Below, one piece after another: positions 20,573 through 32,776 of a stretch of 64,000 nt of DNA. A model generated the notes under the pieces. The model saw only the letters and a list, made by a program, of their open reading frames with translations. It was not told the DNA's origin and made no database searches. How positions within the stretch are numbered: the stretch's first letter is position 1; every line of letters begins with the position of its first letter. The DNA comes from Jaminaea rosea (Eukaryota > Basidiomycota > Exobasidiomycetes > Microstromatales), in contig NW_020289976.1 in the NCBI RefSeq assembly GCF_003144245.1, forward strand, positions 806,001-870,000, read 5' to 3'. A program made the position numbers and the translations under genes.

Positions 20573-22136
20573 ATGGCAAGCTGGTCAATACCGCTGCGTC
20601 GATCGGCGCTCACTGCGAGGCAATCATCAAGATGCCTTGTCGCCTCTTCTTCACGACTGCAGCTGGAACAGCGTCGCTCGTACTCGATCCCGGTCTCGTC
20701 GTCCCCCTTCCCCGTAGCCTCAATACCCCCGCCTCTCAAGGGCATCCGTGTCCTCGACTTGACGCGCATCCTCGCTGGTCCCTACTGTACCATGCTACTC
20801 TCCGATCTCGGCGCTGATGTCATCAAAGTAGAAGACCCACAGGGCGGGGACGGGACACGCAGCTGGCTGCCCCCGGCTGCTCCCACTCTGGATCCACAGC
20901 ATTTCCCTAAAGGCCTGGCGCAAGAGGAGGCGCAAAGATGGCTCGAACTACCGCCAGAGTCAGCCTACTTTCTCAGCGTCAACAGGGGGAAGAGATCTCT
21001 TACGCTTGACTTGAGGCAGAGAGGGGCCCAGGATATCATTCAGCGGTTGATTCGCGAGTCGGACGTCGTCGTCGAGAATTACCTGCCGGGCAAGCTTGCC
21101 AAATTCGGCTTGGGATACGAGCAGGTCAAGGCGATCAAGCCGGACATCATTTATGCTAGCTTGACGGGGTATGGGCAATCGGGGCCGTACAGTACCAGTC
21201 CGGGGTACGACGTGATCATTGCTGCGGATGCTGGGTTGATGCATATGTGGGTGCAGATGCATACCCCTCTTGACCGTCTGGAAGTGAGCTGACCACGATC
21301 TTTCTTCCCTTTCTTCGCTAGCACGGGTGAAGCCGACCGACCTCCAGTCAAGATTGGCGTCGCAATGACCGACCTCACGACGGGCCTGTATATCCATGGT
21401 GCAATCATGGCTGCTCTCATCGGGCGATCCCAGACAGGCAAAGGAGTCCATATCGATGCCTCCCTCTTCGAGTCGCAAATCGCTTCCTTGGCGAATGTGG
21501 CTTCCTCCTTCCTCGTTGCTGGAACAGAGGGAGGCAGACACGGTAGTGCTCATCCTTCAATCGTGCCATACAAGGTCTTCGAGACGAAGGACTCACCCAT
21601 CATGATCGGAGGAGGAAATGATAGACAATACAAGACGCTAGTAGAGGCCATGGGCCGACCTGAGCTGGCTACGGACCCCTTGTTCAGGACGAACTCCGAC
21701 AGAGTCAAGAATCGACAAGCGTTGGAGCCATTGCTGCAGTCTATCTTTGATGAACAACCGATTGACTACTGGATGCAGCGGCTGGAGGGTAAGTTGCCTG
21801 TCGCGCCGATTCGCAACATCAGGCAGACATTCGAGGAGCACCCGCAGAGCAAGGCAAGAGGGGTCGTCACAGAGCTGGACCACCCGAGAATTGGCAAGGT
21901 GAAAGTGACCAGCCCGGCGGTGCATTATGGCGAGGGGAGAATGCCTGTGAGTAAGGAAGAGCGTGTCCTGGTGCAAGGTGATGTTTGGCTCACAATCTGC
22001 TTCTCGCCGCACGCAGATCTCACGGCCGCCCCCTGTGTTAGGCCAGCACTCGTCCGAAGTGCTGCAGGAGTTGGGCTACTCGGGAGAGGAGGTGAAAGAG
22101 TTCAGAGCCGCGGGGGCCGTAGGCGCAGGGGCATGA
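20573..22136 (+). CDS. Family III (CaiB/BaiF) CoA-transferase, mitochondrial, SUGCT-like
   Basis: Exons 20573-21246, 21322-21946 and 22017-22136 give 472 residues. Family III enzymes move CoA between carboxylic acids; the mitochondrial animal member SUGCT uses glutarate and succinyl- or HMG-CoA. After an Arg/Ser-rich presequence (MASWSIPLRRSALTARQSSR), the domain opens GIRVLDLTRILAGPYCTMLLSDLGADVIKVE, split here only for citation (GIRVLDLTRILAGPY, then LGADVIKVEDPQGGD). NRGKRSLTLDL, VVENYLPGKLAKFGLGY, SLTGYGQSGPY and SPGYD follow. The first splice junction restores GLMHITGEADRPPVKIG and the second joins GEGRMP to ISRPPPVLGQHSSEVL, both strongly conserved in the family. The exact substrates cannot be read from sequence. 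Start chosen at the ATG that opens the presequence. Confidence 0.92.
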
Positions 22137-22409
22137 GGCGAAGAGACCAGCGTACATCACCGTCGATTGCCGTCAATGTCATTGCGTTGCGTCTTCATCG
22201 TACTGTATCATTGCCTTTTCTTTTCGACGGAACGCTCACGCGACTTGATGGGCTCAAGTGGCGCTTTCATGCAAGGCGGAAAGGGGACGAGTCGATGGCG
22301 TCAATCTGTGCGGCCCGCCTTGATTGCATTCATGGCCTTTGATTTGCGTCCCTATCCTCCTTGCTTCTCCCTCTTGACTGCTATTTACCTGCTACGTGAC
22401 GGGCGGTCG

Positions 22410-24077
22410 ATGTGTCGTTTGCTTGGTGAGCAGCTTTAAGAGCTCGCCTGAATTGCGCCTCAGCCTGCTGACCGCCTCACTTCTCGTCCCTCGGCAGTCT
22501 TCAAGGGCATCGAGCCCATCACCCTCTCTAACCTCGTGACCAAGCCCGCCCACTCCATCATCAACCAAGCCTTCGACGCTCGCCTTCGCCTCGATGCAAC
22601 CAGATCAGTCAATGGAGATGGCTTTGGTCTAGGATGGTACGACGCCGAGGCCTCTGCCTCCTCATCCACTTCCTTAGCGTACGTCGCCCCCCTCGATGAT
22701 CACCCCGATACTGCGCCCATCGCATCCTCGTCCTCATCATCATCATCACCATCATCGAGCAAGGATCACCCACACCCCTCTGCACCCTGCATCTTCACCT
22801 CCGTCACACCAGCATGGAACAATCAGAACCTTCAACGTCTCTGTGAGAAGATCCGCTCGCCCCTCGTTTTTGCCCACATTCGCGCCTCCACGGCCGGAGC
22901 TTTGTCCGAGACCAATTGCCACCCTTGGCGGTACGGTCGCCTTATGTGGATGCACAACGGTCAAATTTCTTCTTTTGGTCTGCTGAAGCGCACGCTATTG
23001 GCTTCACTGGATGACGAGTTGTTGAACTTCCCGCAGGGTCAGACCGACTCGGAGTGGGCTTTTGCGCTGTTTCTGAGCCATTTGGATAGGCCAGGAAGAG
23101 AGGAAACTTTCGCGTGGGGAGAGCTCAAGGGGGCCATGGAGAGGACAATTGCTGACCTGAATAGATGGGCGAGGGAAAAGGGCGTCGAGGAGGTAAGCGC
23201 GAGGAGCGCGAACAGCAGAGCGAGCCCTGCGCTCATGATTACTGACATTGCCTCTTCGCTCGCCCCCGCCAGCCCTCCCTCATGAACTTCTGTGTGACCG
23301 ATGGCCAGTCCATCGTCTGCACGCGCTACGTCTCCTCCTTGCACGATGAGGCTGCTTCCCTGTACTTTTCCTCGGGCACAAGCTTCTACGAGCGGGAGAA
23401 GGGCAGGTTCCGAATGCGCAAAGAGGACAGGAGGCAGAATATTGTGGTCGTGGCGAGCGAGCCATTGACTTTTGAAAAGGGTGAGCCGGCAAAACAGGTG
23501 TGTTCAGGGGATGCAACTTGGCTGACATTGCTCTGCATCGTCGCTAGCTGACTGGATGGAAGTCCCCACCAACACGATGATCATTGTCACACCCAAGATG
23601 AACGTTCTACAGATCCCCATCCTCGATGAGTACTCGCCCATCGATCGACCGCATCCCATGCATGTGCCGGTACGAGCGCCGTACGCCTCCTCCTCCTCGG
23701 CGACGTCGACCCTGACAAGACGAGAGGCGTCCCTTGCGAGGAGCCAGCTCAATGCGAAGGCACCGTCGTCTCTCCTGGCCATGGATGATGAGGTGAGAGG
23801 GCGAGCGATGGACAACGAAGGGGCCGAGGATGATGAGGCAGGGCATTTGCAGCAAAAGGCCAGGGGCGGGTCGACATCTACGCATAGGAGCCCGGCGTAT
23901 GCATTGAATGCCGGCTTCCCTCCGAATTCGCATATAGCGTCGGTGGGAGGAGGGGCAGGGACAGGAGGAAGTGGAGCTGCGCCTGGCGTCGCTGCTGCTG
24001 CTGCTGTTGGGCCTTCATCGCCGACGAGCCCGATCAAGGTGACTGGAGCGACTAGCGCGACAGTAGCGGCTCGATGA
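22410..24077 (+). CDS. DUG3: Class II glutamine amidotransferase, glutathione-degradation subunit Dug3-like
   Basis: Exons 22410-22425, 22498-23192, 23273-23480 and 23548-24077 give 482 residues. In yeast, Dug3 together with Dug2 cleaves the gamma-glutamyl bond of glutathione in the cytosol. The 16-bp first exon gives MCRLL, whose Cys2 is the N-terminal nucleophile once Met is removed. The junction then reads MCRLLVFKGIEPITLSNLV, followed by KPAHSIINQAFDARLRLD, GDGFGLGWYD, VFAHIRASTAG, ETNCHPWRYGRLMWMHNGQI and DSEWAFALFL, all conserved glutaminase motifs. Compared with yeast (357 residues) there is a Ser/Pro insert at about residues 60-100 and a long low-complexity C-terminal tail (about 380-482). 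DUG2 is not in this window. Confidence 0.92.
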
Positions 24078-24389
24078 AATAGATTGCGCGCCGACTAGCA
24101 TACAGATATCCTCGAGCCATTGTACGGTAGTCTGAGCCGTGGCTGTCATGATGCGGGGGGGCCTTCGATCCCGACGCGCCACGACTGGCATTCCGCTGCG
24201 TCTCGTCTCCGCTTCCGTCCGTCGGGTCTGAACGATTGTCTCTTGCCGTCGATTCCCTCGCTATCAATTTCCATCATCATCACCAGCTCCGCCGCATACA
24301 GCCAGCGCTTCGCTCTGTCACGCCTGGAAGCGTGATCAGGGCTTGGCGAACCCTCTCGAGCATCATACGCTCGCTGCTTCCACGCCAGC
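24078..24389. other. Intergenic region DUG3 / RAD60-like
   Basis: About 310 bases. It is the 3' flank of DUG3 and the promoter of the next gene. Nothing else is seen. Confidence 0.5.
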
Positions 24390-26448
24390 ATGCCGCCTCG
24401 ACGAAGTACACGGGCTCAAACGGCTGCCTCTGCCTCGGCTTCGACGTCAGCCTCATCCTCGACAAATCGCAAAGCGACAACATCAGAATCAGCATCAGCA
24501 GCCCCCCTCGTCGTCATAATAGACTCGGACGACGATGATGTTCCGCAAAAGACGGCATCAAAGAAGCAACGCACAGCGCACTCACCAGCCACTCGCCCCC
24601 CGCCATCCAAGAAGGGGCCATCTCCGACGAAGCCTGCTCACGCATCTTCAGGCGCAAGTCTGAAGGTGCACAAGACTGTTGAGCTCCTGAGTAGTGAGAC
24701 GGACGAGCTGGACTCGGACGGTCCTGCCGCTCGTGCCATTGCTGCCAAGGATCGACCATCCGCCTTCCCCCGAAAGACTCTCGGCCGCCCCTCTCCCTCC
24801 GTCGAGGCCACAGGGTCCATCGCCCTGCCTCCCTCAGCCGGACGTGCTCAAGACGACGATGACTACGACGATTTCTTCATGCGACGTCGTCCCATCTCGC
24901 GCAGCTCTGCCTCATTCACACACTCCGGCGCCGCAGGTGCTGCTGAGCGCAACGGCAGTAGTACGGGGCGACTGAGTGCTGGTGCTCGCGCCGGTGAAGG
25001 GCAGGAGAGTGACGCCTCCCCTGGCTCAGACGATGCCTCCTCATCATCCTCATCGAGCTCGTCAAGGAAGCGCCGAGGTCCTGGCAGGCCCAAGAAGCAC
25101 AGGATAGGGGGACGCCTGCCGAGTTGGACGCGACGGGGAAAGATTGTCGAAGAAGACGACGACGAGGATCAAGCCGAAGCTGGGCCGAGCAACGGACGTC
25201 GCCGTCGCCGCCGTAGCTCGGGCAGCGGCAGTGGTAGTGATGCGAGTAGTCAAGAGTGGTGGGCTTCTAGTCAAGGGAAGGAGGGCGAAGGAGGTACGCA
25301 GAGACGTAGGAGCAAGAAGAAGAGGCAGGAGGGCCAACGCAGCAGCGTCAGCTTGACACCGCCGCCCGAGTTGGCTCAAGAGCGTGAGTGACAGCATGAA
25401 ATAGGTCACGATATATCACGTGAGGAGCTGACCATGTGACACTCTTCTCGATCACGTTGCAGACATCTCTCGCATCAGGGAGATCCTCGACGCCAAGCAC
25501 CCTCTCCCGCCCTCCCTTGCGCGTACGGCCGACAGCGATGATGATGAGGATGGCGATCTAGTGGGCGAAGCATACAGTCACGATGCCGAAAGAGACGTCG
25601 ACATGGTCTATGGTCCCGGCGGCGCAAATGGCAGGTCAAGCAGCATCGGCGTCGGCTCCTCTCGACGACCCTTTCCACGCTCAAGTGCGAGCGCCTCGGA
25701 TCGAAACGTCCGAGGAGGGTCACAGAATCGCGCAAGCTCAGCGAATGCACCTGCCCCTTCCATCCACCCAGACCTTGCGCCATACCTGAGAGGCTCGCAG
25801 GCGCCTAGCATGAGGGCCAGGGCGAGAGCTGAACAGGAGGAGCGCGAGAGGGCGCGCAAGGAGAAGGAAGAAAGGGAGAAGACGCAGCCGCAGGGCTTAC
25901 AGAGGGTCGAAGAGGACGAGGATGCAGAGAGCGATGGCGTCATCCTCGTTGAATCGTCAGACACCGAAGAGACGAAGCGCAAGGCCAGCCGCAAATCGGA
26001 CGCGAGCGCCATGCAAGCCAAGAAAAGCAAGCCTTCTCCCGAACCCATCAACCTTATCGACTCAGACACGGAGGACGAAGACGCCAGAGGAGGGCCTCTC
26101 TTCGTCGATGCCCCCACCTCCCTTTCGTCCTTCACCACCACTGCTGCGCCTCCTGATACCCAAGCAAATGCAGCTGGCGAAGGAGATCGCATTCGCCTGA
26201 CTCTGCGTTCCTCCACCGGCTCTACACTGAGTGTCAACGTGCGCCGGACCACCACGTTTAGAAGGATGTTGGAGCATTTTGCCTCGACGGCAGAAAAGGA
26301 CGGTACGGCGCGCAAGGCTGGCATGACGGCTGCCAGTATCATCAAGAAGGCAAGAATGGTCTGGGATGGCGAGACGATGAAGCTGGACGGAGCAGTGGGC
26401 GATGTCGAGGAGTTGGAGGAGGACGAACTGATTGATGTGCTGTGGTAG
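24390..26448 (+). CDS. RAD60/ESC2/NIP45-type protein with C-terminal SUMO-like domain
   Basis: Exons 24390-25383 and 25463-26448 (79-bp intron) give 659 residues. Most of the protein is Ser/Asp/Glu-rich and disordered. It contains several short hydrophobic-acidic SUMO-interaction-like motifs: LVVIIDSDDDD near residue 45, GVILVESSDTE, and INLIDSDTEDED near residue 555. The last 80 residues form a ubiquitin-fold domain: RIRLTLRSSTGSTLSVNVRR, then FRRMLEHFAS, ARMVWDGETMKLDG, and a final acidic ELEEDELIDVLW. This matches the Rad60-SLD pattern in which the last beta strand ends without the diglycine of true SUMO. Family members act in recombination repair and genome stability with the SUMO pathway and SMC5/6. 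The intron acceptor restores LAQEHISRIREILDAKH. Confidence 0.85.
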
Positions 26449-26623
26449 GAACGGGAGGAGAGGCGATGCGGAGGAAAACACGAGCGGCAGTCGTATACCA
26501 TCCTTACTTGTTGTGTCACCCTTTTTCAGCGTTCCATTGATCATCATCGTATGCATGACATCAGCTCACTGCTTGCCTCGGTCGTGCGACACCTCTTCTC
26601 CTCAGTCCAGTACGCTATTGACC
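26449..26623. other. Convergent spacer RAD60-like / BRO1
   Basis: Only 175 bases between two stop codons on opposite strands. No gene. Confidence 0.4.
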
Positions 26624-29600
26624 TCAATAACCGCGCCATGGCTGCTGGCCCTGCTGTCCATAATGCCCGCCTTGTCCATAGCCTGCCCCGCCACTCTGCT
26701 GTTGAGAGGCGCCTCCATACTGCCCCTGGTGCTGGGGAGGCGGCGGAGGTGCACCGCCGTAGTAGCCCGCTCCGGGAGTCGAAGACTGAGGCGGTGGGGG
26801 TGGCGGCCTGCTCCCATAGGCGCTGCTCGGGACTCCGTAACCGCCGTAGCCTGATGAGGGAGGGACGGGTGCCGTCGAGGGCGGGGCGGGGTATCCTCCC
26901 ACTAATCCTGCACCTGATGGCTGGGCTGGAGGAGCCGGATAGTAGGGAGATGAGGACGCTGCCGAGGAAGGCGGCTGGTAAGCGCTGTAAGTGGGATGGC
27001 TGTATTGCGGCTGCGGCTGCTGCTGTGGCGCTGGAGGTGGTGCGGGCGAGGAATAGCCGTAGCTTCCCTGCCTTTGTGGCTGATGCTGATGTTGCTGCTG
27101 AGGAGGTGGAGGCGGCGCAGGACTCGAAGCACTAGCAAAAGGCCCGGACGTAGCAGGGCCAAAGTTGTACGGCGAGGCTGCGCTGCTATTTCGCTGCTGC
27201 TGCTGTGGTGGAGGAGGCGGAGGAAACGAAGAGTACGATGGCCGCGCTGGAGGAGGTGGAAGGCCAGGAGAGGTCGGAGAGCTGATTGAGGATGAGGATG
27301 AGGGCGGAAGTGGGTAGTGTTGGGTGCTTTGCCCGTGCTGGAACGATGCCGTTGCCGATGGTGGAGGCGGCGCGTGATGCTGTGCAGGCGAAGGGCTAGG
27401 TGATGCGCCGTACGCTCCATATGATGCCTGCCTCGTCGTAGCGTTAGGCAGAGGTGGGGGCGGTGGTCCACCTGCTGAACCACCCAAGCCCATCCTACTC
27501 ATACTCCCTTCCAAGCCACTGCTGCTGTCGCTTCTCCCGGCACCGTCAAGCTTCCCCTGCCACTCCGCCTCTCCCTCTAACTTCTGTCTCTCCCTTCCCC
27601 TAGTCTCATGCCACTCTTTCGACCCCACCTTCAGACCCCTGGCAATGTCCCCAGCCTCCTCATAGAACTGAAGGCCTTTTCCTAATGCGGCGCGAACTTC
27701 AGCACTCGCCCCCTTTGCGGCCGACAACCTGCTGACAAGCGCCTCACGGGCTCGACTCTTCTCTTCCCATTGCTTCGCGATGCGCGACCCTTCGGGAGAA
27801 GAGTTGATCCCGTTCCACAGCCGTGTGATTTCCGAGAGAAGGTGCCCTTGCGTTGCCAAAGCCTGTGAAATCCTCTGCTGCCAGGGCCGGAACTTGTCTA
27901 ATTCCTGACGAAACAGAGCAGCTTCCTGTGCCGCCTGATTGGGGTTCTCGCCTGCTCCGCCTGCGTCTTCACTACTCTCGCCTCCAGAGGACGAGGAAGA
28001 CGACTTCTTGCCCCCTCCGCGATGAGACAAGATGAGAAGATGTCCGATGTCGTCGGTTTGCAGCTTTTCGCGTAGTTCGGCCAGCAGGGAGTCCCGTTCG
28101 CGCTTGACTTTGGAGAGCTTGACCAGGTGGGAGTCCAGCGCTTCCACATCGCTGCGGAGCTTAGAAATCGCGTCTGTGCTTGCCTGCTCGTCACTCTCGG
28201 AGAGGTCAAGGAGGGACATGCCTCCGCTGTTCGAAGCACCAGGCCCGCCAGCGCCGCTGCTGCCGCTGAGCGCCTCGGCAAATGCTTGCTCCAAAGCTCC
28301 TCTCCCCTGCACCAGCAGCCCGATATCCTTCTCGTAGTCCCGCCACTTGGCCTCGATCCGCCGATCATTCTCCTCAGCCTGCCTGAGCGCTTCACGGTTG
28401 CTTTTGATTTCGGCGCGCAGATCCTTCACTTTCGCCTGCGCCCCCGAGGGCTCCTGCGACCAATTCAGGCCATGCTTCGCTCTGGCCTTCTCGCAGAGAC
28501 GGGACTCCTCATCCAGCAAGTCAGACGCCGTGCCGAGGTCGCTGTTCGCCGTCTGACGGAGGGAGGTAATCCGGCGTAGTGCATCTTCGATGCCTGCTGA
28601 GCCTGGGGCGGAGAGACCGTCCGCACCCCTTGCCCCTCCGCCGGCAGCTTCTTCCTGCGACCAAGTCATGACCTGGGTGCCTGGGTCGACAAGCGACTCG
28701 AAGCCCGCGCCTTCGCCGCTGTTTGCACCGATCTTGACTGCCAATCGGAATCGCTCCAGCGCAGCAGGCAAGCCCATGCCATCAAGCGTCGCCACCCGCT
28801 CGCCTTCGGCTACATCACACCTCTCGGCCTCTGCTCTCGCAAGCTTGGCCTTCTCCTCGGAATACATGGAAGCGCGCTCGTGCACGCCGAGGGGCACAAG
28901 CTTAGCAAACAGGTCGGGGCCTACAGCGCGCTGTACCTCTGGACTGGAATAGACCTCCTGAATTGTGATGAGCTGCGCAGGCTTCGTGGCATCGATGGCG
29001 GGCAAGGACGTTTCGGAAGGGAGGATGTCGTGGTAGATGAAGTCGTTGTCCTTCACTGCTTGGGCGCGCTTCTCTGACACGATGGACAGGTGAGTGGAGA
29101 CGATGCTGATGATTGCAGGGCCGGCATCGTTGGGCATCGTGTACGCGCTGGAGGTGATGCTGGTGTAGCCAAAGGTGGTAGCCGCCGAAGCTGATGGGCC
29201 AGAAGAGGAGTGATTGGACGAGAATTGGTTGGAGAGCTTGAGTGCCTCTTTGGAAAGGGTCTCTGCCATCGTCAAGCGGACGAGAGCGTGGCCGTGCTGC
29301 GAGGCTGATGCGTCGGTCTGCGACTTGTAGTACTGAGCCAGCGAAGAGTAGTGCTTGGCCTTGGCCGCGATGAGAAGACCCCAGATGCGGTCGATGGTCT
29401 CCTTCGACACCCACTCCTTTGCCTCTTCCGCAGCCGTCGTGTAGCCCGCTGCGACGCCGCTAGCCAGCTTTGCGATGAGCCCAGGGCTGCTCTTGCCATT
29501 GAGTGTCTTCTCGAGAAAGACCTCGTTGGCTTGAGTGAGGAGCAGTGGTACGAGAAAGCGGAGTAGGTTACGAGACATGTCCGTCGAAGGGGCGTGAAGG

Positions 29601-30234
29601 AAGTTGTCATTGATGTAGGTGAGGAAGCCAGCAGCTTGACGCAGAGCTGTGTACGCTCTCTTTGTGCCATCGCCTTCTGAAGCAGAGGCGAGGGATGCCG
29701 ACGAGGCAGAGGGCGAGGTGACATTGGCCTTTGCGTCTGCCTCGCCGCCTGCTCCTCCCAGCCGCGTGGTAGTCGATGCCATTGCGCTAAGAGTGGCGCC
29801 GATGTTGAATATGACGCTAGCCTTTTCGTAGGCGAGCGAGAATTGGCTGATCGGTTTTGTAGTGAAGGCCTGAGAACGAGTGACCAAAGTATGAGAATCA
29901 GCATCGGTGAGATCCTCTCCCGCGCACGGCATGACGCCTGACTCACATCCTTCCAAGTGAAGGGCACTCTGAGCTCAGGAAAGCGGACTTCGAGCATCTC
30001 CAAGATGTGAAACCACTTGTAAAGTAGGTCTCTGGCCGTCCTATCACTACCGGGTGATCCTCTCAATGCATCCGTCCTCGCCCTTGCCAATGCACCCAAC
30101 GCCGACGAGTAGCGTTTTGGATCCTCGCCATAGGAAGAGGAGATGAGGGAGCGAACTGGTGTGGCAACGTCGACTTCTTCTGTCTGTTTGAGCGGAATCC
30201 ACAGCAGTGGAGTCTGATGAACGCTGGCCGCCAT
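26624..30234 (-). CDS. BRO1: BRO1/ALIX-family ESCRT-associated protein
   Basis: Exons 30234-29947 and 29869-26624 (77-bp intron) give 1177 residues. Bro1/ALIX proteins bind the ESCRT-III subunit Snf7 and link cargo deubiquitination and sorting at endosomes. The start [22 protein letters not shown] is typical of the BRO1 domain, which continues over the splice site as [22 protein letters not shown] and [13 protein letters not shown] (residues about 1-400). A V-shaped coiled-coil region follows (about 400-830, heptad-like stretches rich in Glu, Lys and Leu). The last 300 residues are Pro/Gln/Ser/Tyr-rich with repeated PPPP blocks and Gln runs, like the Pro-rich tail of Vps31/ALIX. PalA/Rim20 of the pH pathway has the same architecture and cannot be fully excluded. 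The long Pro-rich tail favours Bro1. Confidence 0.85.
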
Positions 30235-30598
30235 GTTCGTGGAAGTGGTGGTAAGGAGGACAAGTCCGCGACGCCGTTGCGCCACGCTCAGCCTTTGCCG
30301 CATCGACTCGCATGGCCCGGGTGGATGGCCCATGCGCTCGCAGCACGACTCCACACAAAGTGCGGCGCAACTCTTGGCTCTCTTCCTTCCTTTGACTTGA
30401 CAACATTCAACGAGAGGCTGCCGGCGAGCGAAGCCATTGAGCAAGGGTCACGACGGTCAGATCAAGAAGAAGCATACGAATTGAAATGAGCAGGAAGAGG
30501 AAGAAGCCAAGCGGAGTTCATTCGACACAGGATGGCGCTGAGCGGCGAGAATGCTAGGAAGCTCGGCATGTGGATCCTCGGCCATTGTCGCACGTCGT
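30235..30598. other. Intergenic region upstream of BRO1
   Basis: About 360 bases: the BRO1 promoter and the 3' flank of the first secreted-protein gene. A minus-strand frame continues here from that gene's fifth exon if its last intron is retained. Confidence 0.4.
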
Positions 30599-31360
30599 TC
30601 AAGGATTGGCCTGCTAGGCACGAAACGTCAACTGATCTTTGCGCTGGCCTGTCGTGCAAGTCTAGGGTATTACTCACACAGACGACCGTCAAGTCATCGC
30701 CGCCTTGATCCGTGGTAATCACGCCTTTGATCACCTGCAACAGCGTCCCGCAATCGCCAAGTCAGAGCGGACACTCATGAAAATCAGCAGTAGGGATCTG
30801 CACTCGTACTCACCTTGTGGTTCGGAGTCAGGCTGAACCAAGCCTATTGTCAGGCATCGTAGCGTAGATCAGTCAGTCGCCACTCGAGTGCAAGGAGACG
30901 GTTCCCCCTCCCGGAGCTTACCTGGAGCCTCCCATTCGTCTGACCCGAGCCGTCAAAGGTGGTGTTTCCCATCTCGTAGCTAGTCCACGTAGCCTTACTA
31001 TTACACCCATTGATATCCCCTCGCGAGCCATTGGGGGGCACAAACCAGCCAGTCAGGGTCGATCCGGGGATGAGGCCTTGTTTTTCAGCGCCCGTGACTG
31101 TAATGCCAGGGGCGGTTCTACAGACGTGAGGATGAGCGAAGGTGAGTAAGAAGAATGGCAAGGAAGGAAGCTGTAGGAGAGGTCTGAGGCTCACTGGAGG
31201 CAGAGCACCGCGGCACTACCACAGTCTTCGGCCGCGGCTGGACGGTAGGTGCGACTCAGTCAGTAAAGAGTGGTGATCGACCGTCACGCAAACGCTCACC
31301 CGCGTTGAAAATGGCCGTCAGCGCCGTCGAGGCGAAGGCGATACAGGCAAAGGCGAGCAT
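30599..31360 (-). CDS. Small secreted four-cysteine protein, tandem paralogue A
   Basis: Six exons: 31360-31300, 31237-31195, 31117-30922, 30843-30814, 30734-30678 and 30610-30599. They give 132 residues. A hydrophobic signal peptide (MLAFACIAFASTALTAIF) is followed by EDCGSAAVLCLQ, TAPGITVTGAEKQG, NGCNSKATWTSYEMG, FDGSGQTNGRLQ, AWFSLTPNHK and a final GDDLTVVC. Four cysteines remain in the mature part, suggesting two disulfides. The alternating hydrophobic pattern suggests a small beta-sandwich. I do not recognise the family. Exons 3, 4 and 5 (196, 30 and 57 nt) match paralogue B exactly in length and phase. The last exon (A-N-P stop) is modelled by analogy. If that intron is kept, the protein runs on to a later stop. 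Confidence 0.72.
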
Positions 31361-31679
31361 ACTGGGACAGGAGGGGTCGAAGCGGCACGCGAAGGGTCAG
31401 AAGGGAAGGGCACGATAAGAGTGCATCGCTGAGGTCACGACACTCTTGAAGCTGCAAGCAAAGGCGGCTGACAGCCTCGCTCGTATCTTTCCGCAGAGGG
31501 CACAGGGTGCGGGTCGGATGCAAACGACACGGACGTCCGTGAGGTGCAATGGGCTGTGTCATTGCATCGAGACTCATACAGACACCTCAGCGCGCCACAG
31601 ACGAGGCTACAATCACGCCGGCGGAAAGTAGCAGCACCGTGCGAAGGGGTAAACCAGTAGGGCACAGGGCCTTCCCACC
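31361..31679. other. Spacer between secreted paralogues A and B
   Basis: About 320 bases that serve as the promoter of paralogue A and the 3' flank of B. No other gene. Confidence 0.4.
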
Positions 31680-32497
31680 TCATAAGCCTTCCAGCAAGGT
31701 ATCTTCCATCAGCTCTGCCTCATGCGGGGAGCCTTCGCGCGGGGGATCTTCCTGTGGACGAAGAAGGCTCGCACTTAGTCAGCTCAATCCTCGAGGCTCT
31801 TCCACCTCTCGTACGTACACAGATCACTGTGAGGTCGTCTCCACTCATGGAAGAGCGGATCACGGCGTTGGTAACCTGCAGGTACGGCCAATAAGTGGGA
31901 GAGAGCATGAGGGACTGCAAAACTTCAGCAGACACAAGACGGCTCTGACTTTGTCACCTGGTGAGAGACTAAACCACGCCTGTAGACGGGCGAGGGTCGT
32001 GCTCAGCTTGTCAGTCAATTTGGGCCATCCAATCGACATGATCGCTGCGCACCTGAAGCCTTCCCCTGCCCTGCTTCGTTCCATCAAAGACGGTATCGCC
32101 CATCTCCTGTGACGACCACGTTGCCTCGCCATAACATCCCTTGATAACACCACTTGCTCCATTGGGAGCCACGATCCAGTTCGTAAGATCAGAGCCGTTG
32201 GTACGTCCTTGGTATTCTGCACCCGTCACGCTGATCCCGGGTGCCGTTCTACGAGGTTGGGGATCAGCACAAGTGTGAGGGGAGAGCGACGGTGAGATAC
32301 TCACTGGATACACTGTGTCCCAGCGCTGAGACAGTCGTCCCATCCAGCTGGGTCGGCAGCTGCAGAGGAGGAACAGACACGCTGTCAGCCAGTAGCGAGT
32401 AGCGGCGAATGTGAAGAGTACGGCGCGCACCCGAGCTCAAGAAGCCCGAGATTGCTGGCGAGGCGAACACGAGGTAGGCGAAAAGAAGCATGGACAT
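31680..32497 (-). CDS. Small secreted four-cysteine protein, tandem paralogue B
   Basis: Six exons: 32497-32431, 32359-32305, 32248-32053, 31979-31950, 31875-31819 and 31751-31680. They give 158 residues. The signal peptide is MSMLLFAYLVFASPAISGF. The mature protein has WDDCLSAGTQCIQ, TAPGISVTGAEYQG, KGCYGEATWSSQEMG, FDGTKQGRGRLQ, AWFSLSPGDK and SGDDLTVIC, then an acidic tail of 23 residues absent from A. By hand alignment from TAPG to the last conserved Cys, 58 of 94 positions are identical to paralogue A. Intron phases are 1, 2, 0, 0, 0 as in A. The fourth intron uses a weaker donor (GTCAGA), supported by the exact 30-nt exon length. It is secreted by prediction; the function is unknown. 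Confidence 0.75.
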
Positions 32498-32776
32498 GGC
32501 GCGACGGGCTGGCTCCTGGTCGAATGGACTTCTTGGTTGCGTGAGGCACGAGCAAGGACGAGGGACGGAAGGGAGGCCTCTTTTTTGCTCTGCAGTGATA
32601 CTGGCCAAGATTAGACGTCGGCGAGGGTACAGGGTGACGTGCAATCTCTCGCCGCTTTCAAAGCGTACCTCGCCCCCACCATCGCATCATCATCCGCTTA
32701 GCTCGCCTGTGACCAGGGCTTCGCCAAGAGAAGTCATGCGTGTGAGGGGACACGATCTGACGTTGCCGTACGGAAT

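Noticed and set aside
25608-26519. Minus-strand frame of about 300 codons inside the RAD60-like gene
   Set aside because: Complement of Ser/Asp/Glu-rich codons in GC-rich DNA; no domain, and the plus strand has the SUMO-like domain.
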